Assembly: GCF_026626705.1 (NCBI RefSeq)
Contig: NZ_JAPNKC010000001.1
Span: 8,884,001-8,948,000, forward strand
Length of the DNA stretch: 64,000 bases
From: Pyxidicoccus sp. MSG2
GTDB lineage: Bacteria > Myxococcota > Myxococcia > Myxococcales > Myxococcaceae
Reading direction: 5' to 3'
The position numbers were made by a program, and so were the translations under genes. A model generated the notes under the pieces. The model made no database searches. It worked only from the letters and a program-made list of their open reading frames with translations, and had not been told where the DNA came from. Shown here one piece after another: positions 33,467-42,480 of the stretch; within the stretch, counting starts at the first letter, position 1, and every line of letters starts with the position of its first letter.

Positions 33467-34491
33467 GTGTGACTCATCCTGGTGAGGAGCGCGAGCCCCG
33501 GAGCTTCCAGCGGCACCCGGCCCCGCAGCGCGGCGAACAGCGACCACCCATGGTCCGCCAGCAGCACGACGCCCGCGTCCGCCTTCGGCGCGAAGCCGAG
33601 GAAGCCCGTGTAGCCGCCCATCACGGACGAGCGCCACACCACGTCGTGCCCGCGCACGGTGGACACCGTCCAGCCTGGCGCCATCCGCGCGGGGCCGGCG
33701 TCCACGCGCGGCGCATGGGACAGGCGCAGGGCACGGACGAGGCCCGCGTCGGCGCGTCCGAGGTGCGCATCGAGGAAGCGGAGCAGGTCCGGCGCGGTGG
33801 AGTGGAGCGCGCCCGCGCCGGGGAGCGCCGGGAAGGTCCACGCGGGCAGCGGCTTGCCGCGCGCGGTGTGGCCGGGCGTCAGTCGCGGCTGCTGCTCGTC
33901 CGTGACTCGCGCCGTGGTGTCCGTCAGGCCCAGGGGCTTGAAGAGCAAATCCCTCAGCGCGTGCCCGTAGTTGAGCCCCGCGCGCCGCGACAGCGCATGG
34001 CCGAGCACGCCCATCCCGAGGAGGGACTCGGCGTAGGGACGCGGCGGGGGATGCGCGGGCTGGTAGCTCCGGAGGAAGTCCCCGAAGAGGCCCGCGGAGT
34101 AGTGGCCGAAGGGGTCCTCCGGCTTCTGTGCCTCCGTCTCCAGGTTGGGCGGCAGGTGCGGCAGGCCGGAGGTGTGCGTGGCGAGCTGCTCCACGGTGAT
34201 GCGGCCCGCCGTCGCGTCGGGCAGCAGCGGCCGGGGGATGAGCTCGGAGAGCGGCGTGTCCAGCCGCAGCTCGCCCCGGTCCACCAGCAGCGCGAGGAGC
34301 GCGCCCGTGAAGACCTGGGTGAGCTCGCCCAGCGCGAAGATGGCGTCGGAGGGCGGCGGGGGGCCCCGGCCCCGGAGGCCGTGCACCTGGTGCTCGCCCC
34401 GCCAGGTGATGCCCGCGCACAGGGACGCCGAGCGATAGCCGCGCAGGTAGCGACGGGTCTCCTCGTGGATGAGCTCGGAAGGGGAGGGCAT
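33463..34491 (-). CDS. Beta-lactamase/DD-peptidase-fold protein, catalytically dead (pseudoenzyme)
   Basis: This encodes 342 residues, ATG at 34491; no good ribosome site is visible, and a GTG at 34512 is the alternative. The fold is that of class C beta-lactamase-type serine hydrolases: DAIFALGELTQVFTGALLAL, LDTPLSELIPRPLLP, ITVEQLATHTSGLPHLPPNL, FKPLGLTDTT. The active-site residues are gone: the SxxK box reads Glu56-Leu-Thr-Gln59, the YxN box reads Tyr153-Ala-Glu155, and the His of the HTG box is replaced (SVMGGYTG). No signal peptide is evident. It may bind peptidoglycan fragments or another protein rather than hydrolyse. Confidence 0.82.
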   Translation of the reverse strand: MPSPSELIHEETRRYLRGYRSASLCAGITWRGEHQVHGLRGRGPPPPSDAIFALGELTQVFTGALLALLVDRGELRLDTPLSELIPRPLLPDATAGRITVEQLATHTSGLPHLPPNLETEAQKPEDPFGHYSAGLFGDFLRSYQPAHPPPRPYAESLLGMGVLGHALSRRAGLNYGHALRDLLFKPLGLTDTTARVTDEQQPRLTPGHTARGKPLPAWTFPALPGAGALHSTAPDLLRFLDAHLGRADAGLVRALRLSHAPRVDAGPARMAPGWTVSTVRGHDVVWRSSVMGGYTGFLGFAPKADAGVVLLADHGWSLFAALRGRVPLEAPGLALLTRMSHT

Positions 34492-34698
34492 GGGGCGTGG
34501 CGGCTGTCTCACGTCGCTCGGGGGAGCGTCAACCCGGGCTTCGAGCCCTGGCGACGGCGCCTTGCTGTCACGCGCTCGGGCCGGAATTGACGGATTGTCG
34601 CGCGGGCCGGCTCGCGGCGCGGCCCAAGTCCCCGGAATCCGGAGCGCGCCAGGTTGGAACGCCGTGTGTAGAGGCAGGACCGGCCAGGAGGTCCCGCC

Positions 34699-35031
34699 AT
34701 GAGCTGTCCGGTCCAACCCCGTGCATTCTCCCTGACCCGCCACTTCCTCGAGCGCCGCGCGAGCCGCCAGCTTCGAGACGACGTCCTCGACTTCATCCTC
34801 GAGTTCGGCGCCCGCGCCCGCGCCGCGGGGATGACGCATGTCACGGTGCTGGAGCGTGATTTGCCCGCCGCATGGAGGACCTCCGCGCTGGCGAGGCAGG
34901 CGCGCGGTTGGATTGTCCTCTTGAGCGACGAGGAGCGGCTCGTCACCTGCTACCGGCGCGGCGACGCGAGCCGCTTCATCCGCCGCAAGCCCAAGCGCCG
35001 CATGTCCGAGGCCCAGGTGCAGCGGGCCTGA
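34699..35031 (+). CDS. Small basic cytoplasmic protein, unknown function
   Basis: This encodes 110 residues, ATG at 34699 with AGGAGG 7 bases upstream, a strong site. The pattern TRHFLERRASRQLRDDVLDF, THVTVLERDLPAAW and LLSDEERLVTCYRRGDASRF resembles DUF4258-type small domains (helix then strands, ending in a YRR-type strand). A very basic tail follows (RRKPKRRMSEAQ). No partner gene is next to it, so a toxin-antitoxin role is not supported. Divergent from the pseudoenzyme gene and convergent with the LamG gene 7 bases away. Confidence 0.65.
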   Translation: MSCPVQPRAFSLTRHFLERRASRQLRDDVLDFILEFGARARAAGMTHVTVLERDLPAAWRTSALARQARGWIVLLSDEERLVTCYRRGDASRFIRRKPKRRMSEAQVQRA

Positions 35032-35038
35032 CGCCCCG

Positions 35039-36181
35039 TCATGGCGGCGCCCACTGCGCGTCGTGGATGAAGCCGTGGGCCTCGTTGCCGCTGTGGTCCT
35101 TGATGCGGCTGGCGCGTCCCTCGTCCAGCGGCCAGTAGCCCGCCAGCCCTTCCGCGTCCTTGTCGGGAGGCTCCTTCATGTCCTCGCCAATCTGCTCCTG
35201 GGTGCGGGCGACGCTCCAGATGCGCACGTCCCGGATGTTGCCGTTGAAGGAGCGGTCTCCGCCGGCGCCCTTGGCGCCGATGGCCCAGCGCGCGTCGATG
35301 GGGAAGCCGCCGCCCTGGGCCTGGGGGGCTTCGGCGAGCAATTCGCCGTTGCGGTAGAGCTTCCATTTCTCGCCGTCATAGACGCCGGCCACGTGGACCC
35401 ATTTGTTCACGTCCTGCAAGGGCATGGAGGCCGACGTGACGCCGGAGCTCCTTCCCTCCATGTATGAGCCGGCCTGGTAGTTACCGAACACGATGCGCAG
35501 GAAGACCTCGCCGCTGGGGCTGGAGATGTAGCCCCGGGCCACGATGTTCTGGATGGTGGTGGAGTTCACCGGGCGGATCCACGCCTCCAGCGTGATGGGG
35601 CCGGTGATTTCCAGGGACAGGGGCTGTCCCAGGTCCACGTAGGACGTGGTGCCGTTGAAGGTCAGCACCGGCGCTGGAGGGGGTGGCTCGGCCTCCGTCA
35701 CGCCGCCGGAGCCGCCCGTTGCGGGCTCCTCCTTCTTGTCCCGGCCCAGCAGGACACCCACCAGCACGATGAGCAGCAAGGCCGCCACGGCGGACACGGG
35801 AATCCACCAGGGAATCTTCCGGCGCGGGGCGACCACCGGGGCCGGCACCTTGAAGGCCACCGGGGAGCTCTCGGCGAAGTACTCGTCGGGGTTGGACTGG
35901 TCCGCGACGAGCAGATGGAAGGCATGATCGCCCGCAGCCTGCGAGGGCGGGACAGCCACCTGGACCTGGAAGACGTGCGTGCCATTGGGGGGGAAGTCCC
36001 GCTCGGCGTCGCCGTTGAGGGAGAGCCACTCCGGAGGCGTCGCTCCTTCGGAGACGATGACGGCCCGGCCCCTGACGGGCTGGCCGAATGAGTTGGTGAC
36101 GGTGAATGCCACCTCGCCCTTGCGATTGCCCCCCAGCTTCAGGGTGGGCGAAGTCGTGGTGATGTCGAACGCCCGGGCCAT
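35039..36181 (-). CDS. Single-pass membrane protein with LamG (concanavalin-like) domain
   Basis: This encodes 380 residues, ATG at 36181 with GGAGG upstream. The N-terminal ~115 residues form an Ig-like beta domain (ITTTSPTLKLGGNRKGEVAF, EWLSLNGDAERDFPPNGTHV). One membrane helix follows (about 125-147, IPWWIPVSAVAALLLIVLVG), then a short acidic linker. The C-terminal LamG domain (about 170-375) has FNGTTSYVDLG, ITLEAWIRPVN, WVHVAGVYDGEKWKLYRNGE and RDVRIWSVARTQEQI. With no cleavable signal, the Ig part would be cytoplasmic and the LamG part outside. It lies 198 bases downstream of the Ser/Thr kinase on the same strand. Confidence 0.82.
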   Translation of the reverse strand: MARAFDITTTSPTLKLGGNRKGEVAFTVTNSFGQPVRGRAVIVSEGATPPEWLSLNGDAERDFPPNGTHVFQVQVAVPPSQAAGDHAFHLLVADQSNPDEYFAESSPVAFKVPAPVVAPRRKIPWWIPVSAVAALLLIVLVGVLLGRDKKEEPATGGSGGVTEAEPPPPAPVLTFNGTTSYVDLGQPLSLEITGPITLEAWIRPVNSTTIQNIVARGYISSPSGEVFLRIVFGNYQAGSYMEGRSSGVTSASMPLQDVNKWVHVAGVYDGEKWKLYRNGELLAEAPQAQGGGFPIDARWAIGAKGAGGDRSFNGNIRDVRIWSVARTQEQIGEDMKEPPDKDAEGLAGYWPLDEGRASRIKDHSGNEAHGFIHDAQWAPP

Positions 36182-36379
36182 GCAGGACCTCCAATCACGG
36201 ACGGCAGGGCAGGGTTCGCGGCCCCTTCATGATGGAGTGTGGGCACCATCGACGTGACGAGCGTTGTGTACCCGCACCTCCTGCCTGGAGCCGGAGCGAG
36301 GCTGCGCGGCATCCTCCGCTCGGGTCGTCCAGAAGTCCCAGCCCCGTGGGGAGGCACGGGCAGCGCACCAGGCTCCTGG

Positions 36380-37711
36380 CTACTCCTTCAGCGGTGACGC
36401 CTTCTGCTTCAACTCTTGCAGCCGCGTGCGCTTGAGGGAGGCCGTGTCCGGCTTCTTCGTCGCGGTGCCCGGGGCGAAGAGGCCCGCCTTTCCGCGAGGA
36501 GACGTCTTGGCGCCGGCCTTCGCTGGGGACGAGGGCTGGAGTGCTCCCGTGCCCAGGGCCCGCGCCGGGCGTTCCGGAGTCGCTTGCGGTTGCACCGGTT
36601 CGTCCAGGGACTGTGGCTGGGGCACGCTGTCGGGCAGGGGCGGGCTCTCCTGCTGGAGCGCCGTGGCCTGGGGGGCGGGTTGTGTCGGGGCGGCGTCCTT
36701 CGTCACGACCGAGGCGTCCTTCTTCGCGACCGGAGGCTCCTGCCTCGCGGACGCCGGGCCCAGGAACAGGAACGCCGCGAGCGCCATCACCGCCGAGGTG
36801 CCCACGGCCAGTGCGCCCACCGGCACGCGCCGCTCCAGCAGCCTCCGCGCGGACTCCGCGCTGTCGGGCCGGTCCTCGATGCGCTCCGAGAGCAGCCGCG
36901 CCAGCAGCCGTCGCAGGCGGGACGGCACGCCCGCCGGCAGCGGCTTCTCCCCGGGGAAGCCTCCCGCGAGCGACTCGTACAACACCAGCCCCAGCGCGAA
37001 GAGGTCCGACTGCGCCACCGCGCGGCCCAGCCGCTGCTGCTCGGGCGCCATGTAGCGCAGCGAGCCGATGAGCGCGGCGGACTCCGTCAGCGTCGTCGCT
37101 CCGTCCAGCCGGGCGATGCCGAAGTCGCAGAGCTTCGCGCCGTCGGCCGCGAGCAGGATGTTTCCCGGCTTCACGTCGCGGTGGATGAAGCCCTTCTCGT
37201 GCGCGGCGCCCAGCGCCTCCAGCATCCTCCGCGCCAGCCCCTCCACCTCTGGCCAGGGCAGGGGGCCGTCCTTCGTCAGCTTCGCCCGCAGGTCCGGCCC
37301 GTCCACGCGCTCCATGGCGTACCAGCAGAAGCCCCGCTCCTCACCGTCCGCGAGCACGCGCACCACCGCCGGGTGCTGCACCTGGCGGAGCGCCTCGGCC
37401 TCGCGGCGGAAGCGCGCCCGCACCGCCGGGTCCGCCGCCACCAGCGTGGACAGCACCTTCACCGCACAGGCTCCCGGGTAGCCCTCCGCCGCGTACACCG
37501 TGCCCATGCCGCCCGCGCCCAGCCGGCTCAGCAGCCGGAAGCCCCCGAGCGACTCGCCCGTGAGGTCCACCTCCGGCGACAGGCGCGCGGTGCCGGGCGC
37601 CGTCTCCGCGCGGGCCAGGTCCACCTGCACGCCACACGCGGAGCAGGACACCACCAGCGCTGGACGAGCGCCGGGAAGGGGAGTGCGGCACGCGGGGCAG
37701 AGGAAGTTCAT
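36380..37711 (-). CDS. Transmembrane Ser/Thr protein kinase with N-terminal zinc ribbon
   Basis: This encodes 443 residues, ATG at 37711 overlapping the activator stop (ATGA). A zinc ribbon is formed by CPAC (5-8) and CSAC (23-26). The kinase domain (about 58-290) has every key residue: GAGGMGTVY loop, Lys85 in ACAVKVL, HRDVKPGN with Asp179, DFG Asp197 and MAPEQ at 221-225. One membrane helix (about 297-318) leads to a ~125-residue Pro/Gln-rich tail outside the cytoplasm. It is a Hanks-type kinase, abundant in myxobacteria. Coupling to the FHA activator suggests that it phosphorylates that protein or a shared partner. Confidence 0.93.
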   Translation of the reverse strand: MNFLCPACRTPLPGARPALVVSCSACGVQVDLARAETAPGTARLSPEVDLTGESLGGFRLLSRLGAGGMGTVYAAEGYPGACAVKVLSTLVAADPAVRARFRREAEALRQVQHPAVVRVLADGEERGFCWYAMERVDGPDLRAKLTKDGPLPWPEVEGLARRMLEALGAAHEKGFIHRDVKPGNILLAADGAKLCDFGIARLDGATTLTESAALIGSLRYMAPEQQRLGRAVAQSDLFALGLVLYESLAGGFPGEKPLPAGVPSRLRRLLARLLSERIEDRPDSAESARRLLERRVPVGALAVGTSAVMALAAFLFLGPASARQEPPVAKKDASVVTKDAAPTQPAPQATALQQESPPLPDSVPQPQSLDEPVQPQATPERPARALGTGALQPSSPAKAGAKTSPRGKAGLFAPGTATKKPDTASLKRTRLQELKQKASPLKE

Positions 37712-39558
37712 GCGTAGAGGTCGATTCCGTACTCTTCCAGCTTCCTGTCCAACGTCGGCCGGGAGATGCCGAGCACCTCCGCCGCCGCGCTCTTCACCCC
37801 CCGCGCCCGCTTGAGCGCGAGGACGATGTGCTCCCGCTCCACCGCCCGCAGGGCCTCCGCCAGCGTGCCTTGGACACCGCTGGCGGGGGCCGCGGTTCCC
37901 GGGCGGATTTCCGGACGGAGTTCGGGGCCGCCGGGACGCTCGGGAGACACCACCTCCGGCGGCAGGTCCCCGGGCTCCACCCGGTCTCCCGGCCCCTTGA
38001 GCACCAGTGCCCGTTCAATGGCATTGGCGAGCTGCCGCACGTTGCCCGGCCACGGACAGGCGCACAGGGCGGCACAGGCCTCGGGCGTGAAGCCCGACGC
38101 GCGGCGGCCGAGCTGGGTGCCCAGCTTCGCGAGGAACCGCTCCGCCAGGGGCAGCACGTCCTCGGGGCGCTCGCGCAGCGGGGCCAGGTGGATGCGCACC
38201 ACGTTGAGGCGCCAGTAGAGGTCCTCGCGGAAGGCGCCCGTGCGCGCCGCTTCCTTCAAGTCCCGGTGCGTGGCCGCGACGACGCGCACGTCCACCGGCA
38301 CGCCCGAGCGCCCACCCACGCGCTGGACGATGCGGTCCTGCAGCACGCGCAGCAGCTTGACCTGGAGCGGCGCGGGCAGGTCTCCGACTTCATCCAGGAA
38401 GAGGGTGCCGCCGTCGGCCTGTTCGAAGACGCCCTCTCGCGCGGACTGTGCTCCGGTGAAGGCGCCCTTCTCGTGGCCGAACAGCTCGCTCTCCGCCAGC
38501 TCCGCGGGGATGGCGCCGCAATTCACCGCGATGAACGGGCCCTTCGCGCGGGGGCCCAGGGCATGGAGCGCGCGCGCGACCTCCTCCTTGCCCGTGCCGC
38601 TCTCGCCGGTGATGAGGACGGTGGACTGCACGGGGGCCGCGGCGTCCGCCACCCGCATCGCCTCGCGCATGCTCGCGCTCTGTGCGACGGGAGGCTGGAA
38701 GCCCGGGGTGGCCCGGGGCTCGGGTGGGCAGAGTGAAGGGCCCACGGCCAGCGCCAGCGCGCCCGCCAGGGACACCTCCTCGTCGTGGAAGGGCTGCTCG
38801 CGCAGGATGCACAGCGCGCCCGCGGGCTGGCCGGCGGCGTAGAGCGGGGCACAGAGGACGTGGGCGTCCGCGCGGCGCACGCGGGTGGTGTGCGCGTCGT
38901 GCTCCGCGCGGGCCTGGGCCTCTGGCATCGCCTGGGCCCGGCCCGTCCGGAGGGCGGTGTCCACCAGCTCGCGGCTCACGGTGAGGTGTGCGCCGTGAGG
39001 GCGCGTGTGCCGGGGCCGCGGGCCCTGGGGACCGAGGCGCAGCAGGACGAGCGCGGAGGGCTGCAGCGCGGACTCCAGCGCTTCGAAGACGAGCCCCACG
39101 GCGGCGTCGGGCGAAGTCGTGGTGGCGGCGCGCAGGGCCAGCTCTCCGGCGCGGGCGAGGGTGTCCGGACCGGGAGCACCGCCGCCTCGCATGCGCTCCA
39201 CACGGGTGCGGGTGAGGACCAGCGTGGACTCGCCGTCGCGGGCGCGCAGGGCGTCGAAGGACGGCTCGTACACGAGCACGCTCTCCCCCACGGAGACATG
39301 GTCCCCGGGGCGCAGGCTCGTGGCCTGCTGTGCGGGGAGGCGCTGCCCGTTGAGCCAGGTGCCGTTTCGCGAGCCCAGGTCCTTCAGCGTGTGCCCGGCG
39401 CCGTCGGGTGAGAAGACGCAGTGCTCTCGGCTGACCTTCTCGTCGAGGAGCTGGAGGCCATCCTCGGCGGCACGTCCCACCACCAGCGGCGCGTCGAGCT
39501 CGCGCGCCACGCCCCTGCACGGACCGAACATCGCCACGAGTCTCGCCACGGTGTGCAT
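37708..39558 (-). CDS. FHA-GAF-sigma54 enhancer-binding transcription activator
   Basis: This encodes 616 residues, ATG at 39558. Domains: FHA (about 20-97, with VGRAAEDG, KVSREHC and LGSRNGTWLNG), GAF-like (about 135-275), AAA+ sigma54-interaction (about 290-530) and a Fis-type HTH (about 570-614, AAAEVLGISRPTLDRKLEEY). The AAA+ part has Walker A GESGTGKE (318-325), GAFTGA (365-370), Walker B TLFLDE (385-390) and arginine-finger sequence FREDLYWRLNV. FHA reads phosphothreonine, so a Ser/Thr kinase, most simply the overlapping one downstream, should control it. The DNA target is unknown. Confidence 0.94.
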   Translation of the reverse strand: MHTVARLVAMFGPCRGVARELDAPLVVGRAAEDGLQLLDEKVSREHCVFSPDGAGHTLKDLGSRNGTWLNGQRLPAQQATSLRPGDHVSVGESVLVYEPSFDALRARDGESTLVLTRTRVERMRGGGAPGPDTLARAGELALRAATTTSPDAAVGLVFEALESALQPSALVLLRLGPQGPRPRHTRPHGAHLTVSRELVDTALRTGRAQAMPEAQARAEHDAHTTRVRRADAHVLCAPLYAAGQPAGALCILREQPFHDEEVSLAGALALAVGPSLCPPEPRATPGFQPPVAQSASMREAMRVADAAAPVQSTVLITGESGTGKEEVARALHALGPRAKGPFIAVNCGAIPAELAESELFGHEKGAFTGAQSAREGVFEQADGGTLFLDEVGDLPAPLQVKLLRVLQDRIVQRVGGRSGVPVDVRVVAATHRDLKEAARTGAFREDLYWRLNVVRIHLAPLRERPEDVLPLAERFLAKLGTQLGRRASGFTPEACAALCACPWPGNVRQLANAIERALVLKGPGDRVEPGDLPPEVVSPERPGGPELRPEIRPGTAAPASGVQGTLAEALRAVEREHIVLALKRARGVKSAAAEVLGISRPTLDRKLEEYGIDLYA

Positions 39559-39609
39559 AGTAGCGGAAGGCGCCGGCTCCCGTGCGGGTGGCCCGGCGCC
39601 CTCATCCAG

Positions 39610-40335
39610 TCATGAACGCTGGCAGAGGAAGATGTCGTCGAAGACGTCGTCGCCCACGGGGCGCTGGAGCGTCGCGACTCGGAAGCCCGCCTGGGTGAGC
39701 ACCCGGTGCCAGGTCTCCCGGGAGAACAGCCCCTCGACGTGCCTGTCATGCACGGCCCGGACGGTGTCCCCTTCACGGAGCAGGAAGGCGTACTCGGTGA
39801 CATAGGTGCTGTCGTCCGGGTGCGGGTCCCACGACCACATGAGGCCCCGGAGCGAGCGGCGCCCGTCGTCCGCCGTCAGCGTGTCCGTGCTGTCCTCGAA
39901 GGTCTCCCGGTAGCAGTCCGGCGCGAAGATGGCCGCGCCGCCGGGCCGCGTGTGGACGAAGGCCGTCCGGGCGGCGGCGAGGAGGTCCTCCTCGGTGAGC
40001 ATGTACATGATGGCGTCGTGGACCAGCACCGCGTCGAACGTCCGGCCGAGCCGCAGCGTGCGCATGTCCGCGAGCACGTGCTCACAGTCGGGGTTCTGCT
40101 GGCGGCTCAGCGTGAGCATGTCCTCGGAGAGGTCCGTGAGGGTGCAGGTGAAGTGGCGCTTCAGGTGAAACGCCGCGTTCCCCGCACCCGCGCCGAGCTC
40201 CAGCAGCGTCCGCGGGCGCGGTGAGACGGCGCGCTCGAAGGCTTCCTGGAAGCAGGTGGCTTCGTCTTCATGGTCCGCCACCGGGTCGATGAGGTGGTAC
40301 CAGGGGACGAGCTCGCCGTAGAGGAGGGGTTGCAT
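39610..40335 (-). CDS. Class I SAM-dependent methyltransferase
   Basis: This encodes 241 residues from an ATG at 40335; an ATG at 40353 would add six residues, and neither has a clear ribosome site. The fold signature is RTLLELGAGAGNAAFHLKRH (motif I), an acidic end of strand 2 in LTDLSEDMLTLS, and FDAVLVHDAIMYMLTEEDLL (motif IV region). The small-molecule or protein substrate cannot be told. It follows the ARPP-1-like gene on the same strand. Confidence 0.85.
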   Translation of the reverse strand: MQPLLYGELVPWYHLIDPVADHEDEATCFQEAFERAVSPRPRTLLELGAGAGNAAFHLKRHFTCTLTDLSEDMLTLSRQQNPDCEHVLADMRTLRLGRTFDAVLVHDAIMYMLTEEDLLAAARTAFVHTRPGGAAIFAPDCYRETFEDSTDTLTADDGRRSLRGLMWSWDPHPDDSTYVTEYAFLLREGDTVRAVHDRHVEGLFSRETWHRVLTQAGFRVATLQRPVGDDVFDDIFLCQRS

Positions 40336-40385
40336 TCGCGGCGGTTCTAGCATCCCCGGGAGCACCGCTTCGCTCGCGGCGGGGC

Positions 40386-41342
40386 CTACTTCTTCGTCCC
40401 GAAGAACGTTCCGTGCACGGTCTTGCCCTTGGAGCGGAACATCTTCTTCTCTCCTCCGTCCTTGGTGGTGCCGCCCACGAACTTGTCGATGTGCTCCTTT
40501 TTCAGCTCCCGCGCCTTGGCGCGGCCCTGCTCCTCGTCGCCCGCGCGGCCCGGCTGCTTCTCCAGCGCGGCGAGCACGTACGACGCCAGCAGCTTGCGCT
40601 CCAGCTTCGCGTACAGCTTCGGGCTGTCGAAGACGTCCACCACCTCGATGTCTCCGTTGATGGCCACCGCCAGCCCCGCGAGTCGCTCGTCGCGCGGCAG
40701 CTTCCCCTGGATTTCGTCGAGGTACCGGCCGATGCGCTGGCGCAGCGCCGCGTCCTGGAACACGCGTCGGTACGTGCCCGTCGGGCTCGAGACACCCGAC
40801 ACGTTGGACTTGCGCGCCACCTCGCCCCAGACGGCGCCCTGCTCCGAGAACAGGGCCGCGCGCCGCAGGTCCGGGTGCGCCACCGCGAGCCCCGGCTGGA
40901 AGGCCAGGCTCTGTCCCTCCCACCGTCCCTGCTCCACGCAGAACACCGGCACCCGCTGGCGCTCGCCCGCGTCCACCACCACGTCACTGCCCACCATGCG
41001 GTCCTGCTTGCCGCCCAGCAGCAGCTCCCCGCCCACCAGGTACAGCGGCCGCTCGTCCCGGTTGTGCACCCGCAGCGCCTCCACCGTGCCGTCGCTGTCC
41101 AGCTCGCGGACGGAGACCTTCTTCGCCGCCTGGGCCTCCTCCAGCACCGTGTAGTCGTCGTACGGCGGGCCCTTGCGCGTGTGCAGCGGCACCACCGCCA
41201 GGTTGTAGGCGAGCACGGGCTGGCCGACCTCGTAGTCGCCCAGGTCCAGGTCCGGGGCCGGCGGGGACTTCTCCTGCGCCAGGGCCAGGGGTGCGGTGAG
41301 CAGGGCCACGAGGGCCGAGACGGCGGGCATGCGGAACTTCAT
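40386..41342 (-). CDS. Exported ARPP-1-like domain protein
   Basis: This encodes 318 residues, ATG at 41342. A signal peptide (MPAVSALVALLTAPLALAQ) is followed by a domain with LTAYNLAVVPLHTRKG-like opening, RPLYLVGGELLLGGKQDRMV, then AGERQRVPVFCVEQGRWEGQ, and IAGLAVAINGDIEVVDVFDS. These phrases are typical of the ARPP-1 family (ADP-ribosylation and rhodanese-phosphatase associated), whose function is not established. The last ~70 residues are Lys/Glu-rich. Most family members are cytoplasmic or exported depending on lineage; this one is clearly exported. Confidence 0.78.
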   Translation of the reverse strand: MKFRMPAVSALVALLTAPLALAQEKSPPAPDLDLGDYEVGQPVLAYNLAVVPLHTRKGPPYDDYTVLEEAQAAKKVSVRELDSDGTVEALRVHNRDERPLYLVGGELLLGGKQDRMVGSDVVVDAGERQRVPVFCVEQGRWEGQSLAFQPGLAVAHPDLRRAALFSEQGAVWGEVARKSNVSGVSSPTGTYRRVFQDAALRQRIGRYLDEIQGKLPRDERLAGLAVAINGDIEVVDVFDSPKLYAKLERKLLASYVLAALEKQPGRAGDEEQGRAKARELKKEHIDKFVGGTTKDGGEKKMFRSKGKTVHGTFFGTKK

Positions 41343-41467
41343 GGGTGGGACGCCTCCTGTGTGTGCGGCGTCTCATTGCAAGCCCGCGTGCCAGGGCCCT
41401 TCCCCCGAGGGGCTCCAGGCCGGACGTCACACGGCGTTACGAAGTGCAAAGCCGTGTGACACGGCCC

Positions 41468-42274
41468 TCAGGGCCGGGGAGCCTCCACGCCGAGCACGTT
41501 GGGCAGCGCCCAGTAGCGCGTGTTGTCGTCGTTCTCGTTGAAGCCCGTCTCGTAGCTGCCCACCCGGCGCACGGTGCGCCCCGGCGCGGCGACGTGGAGC
41601 GACGCCTCCGGCCCACCCTCCAGGTACATCAGCCGCTTCAGCCCCAGGGGAAGCCGCCGGAGGACCTCGATGAAGTCATGCGTGCGGTAGGGCGAGCGCG
41701 CATGGAACATCAGCAGCCGGCCCTGCCCGTCGATGCCGAGCGCGGCGGTGCTCCACTCGCGCGGCTGGGATTGCCACGTGTTGCGCCCCTTGCAGTCCAC
41801 CATGCGCAGGGACTGGAGCACCGTGCCGTAGCGCGGCAGCAGGGACTTCACGTCGTCACAGGCCGCATCGAGGAGCTGCACCGGCGGCAGTCCCTTCTCC
41901 CGGGGATGCAGCACCAGGAAGGTGCGGTAGTCCTTGCGGGGGGTGGGGCTGAGCTCGCGTCCCTCCGTGCGCGCCTGTCCCACGGGACGGCCGCCCGGAT
42001 GGAACATGCCCGCGTTGGTGACGGCGATGAGGCCGTGCAGGGCCGCCCACTGCTCCGCCGTCGGCTCTGGCGCGTGGCCTTCCAGCGAGGCACTGAGGAG
42101 TCGCACCGGTCGACGCGCCACGTCCACCCGCACCACGGTGACACGTGAGTCGCCCACCGACGACTTGAGATGTGCGTCGAATTCCGCCAGCTCCAGCCCG
42201 GGTGCGAGCGTCTCCCACGGGGCGGCGAGGGCAGGCAGGGACAGGCACAGGAGGAGGGGAAGGAGTCGGCTCAT
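41468..42274 (-). CDS. Exported phosphodiester glycosidase-like (NAGPA domain) protein
   Basis: This encodes 268 residues, ATG at 42274, giving signal peptide MSRLLPLLLCLSLPALA. The NAGPA/phosphodiester-glycosidase pattern is visible: GLIAVTNAGMFHPGGRPVGQ, then TFLVLHPREKGLPPVQL, STAALGIDGQGRLLMFHARS, and LPLGLKRLMYLEGGPEASLH, in which the (Y/L)xxGG(P/G)S turn of the family is present as EGGPEAS. A role in cell-envelope polysaccharide or exopolysaccharide metabolism is plausible. It is divergent from the permease pair. Confidence 0.82.
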   Translation of the reverse strand: MSRLLPLLLCLSLPALAAPWETLAPGLELAEFDAHLKSSVGDSRVTVVRVDVARRPVRLLSASLEGHAPEPTAEQWAALHGLIAVTNAGMFHPGGRPVGQARTEGRELSPTPRKDYRTFLVLHPREKGLPPVQLLDAACDDVKSLLPRYGTVLQSLRMVDCKGRNTWQSQPREWSTAALGIDGQGRLLMFHARSPYRTHDFIEVLRRLPLGLKRLMYLEGGPEASLHVAAPGRTVRRVGSYETGFNENDDNTRYWALPNVLGVEAPRP

Positions 42275-42350
42275 GACGTTCACCGGGAGGCGAGAGGGGA
42301 TGGGTGTTCCCCGGCGCGGTTGCAAGCCGCGAGCCCCACGTGTCCGGGAA

Positions 42351-42367
42351 TGGGAAGCGGCTTCCCA
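42351..42367. promoter_or_regulatory. Operator-like perfect dyad TGGGAAGC-G-GCTTCCCA
   Basis: An 8-base perfect inverted repeat around a single G lies 77 bases upstream of the glycosidase-like start and 114 bases upstream of the permease start, in the shared divergent region. It could bind a dimeric regulator acting on either gene. It is too small and badly placed for a terminator. Confidence 0.4.
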
Positions 42368-42480
42368 GGGGTGAACACGGGGCCCGGGCGCTTCCATCTG
42401 TTCCCGAGGGGTTGGCACACTGGACGGCGGTGGCTCGGTCATTGCTATTCAGGAGTCCGCCCCAACCCCCCGGAGCGTGA

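Noticed and set aside
34699..35031. Toxin of a toxin-antitoxin pair
   Set aside because: Small and basic, but no partner gene overlaps or abuts it on the same strand.
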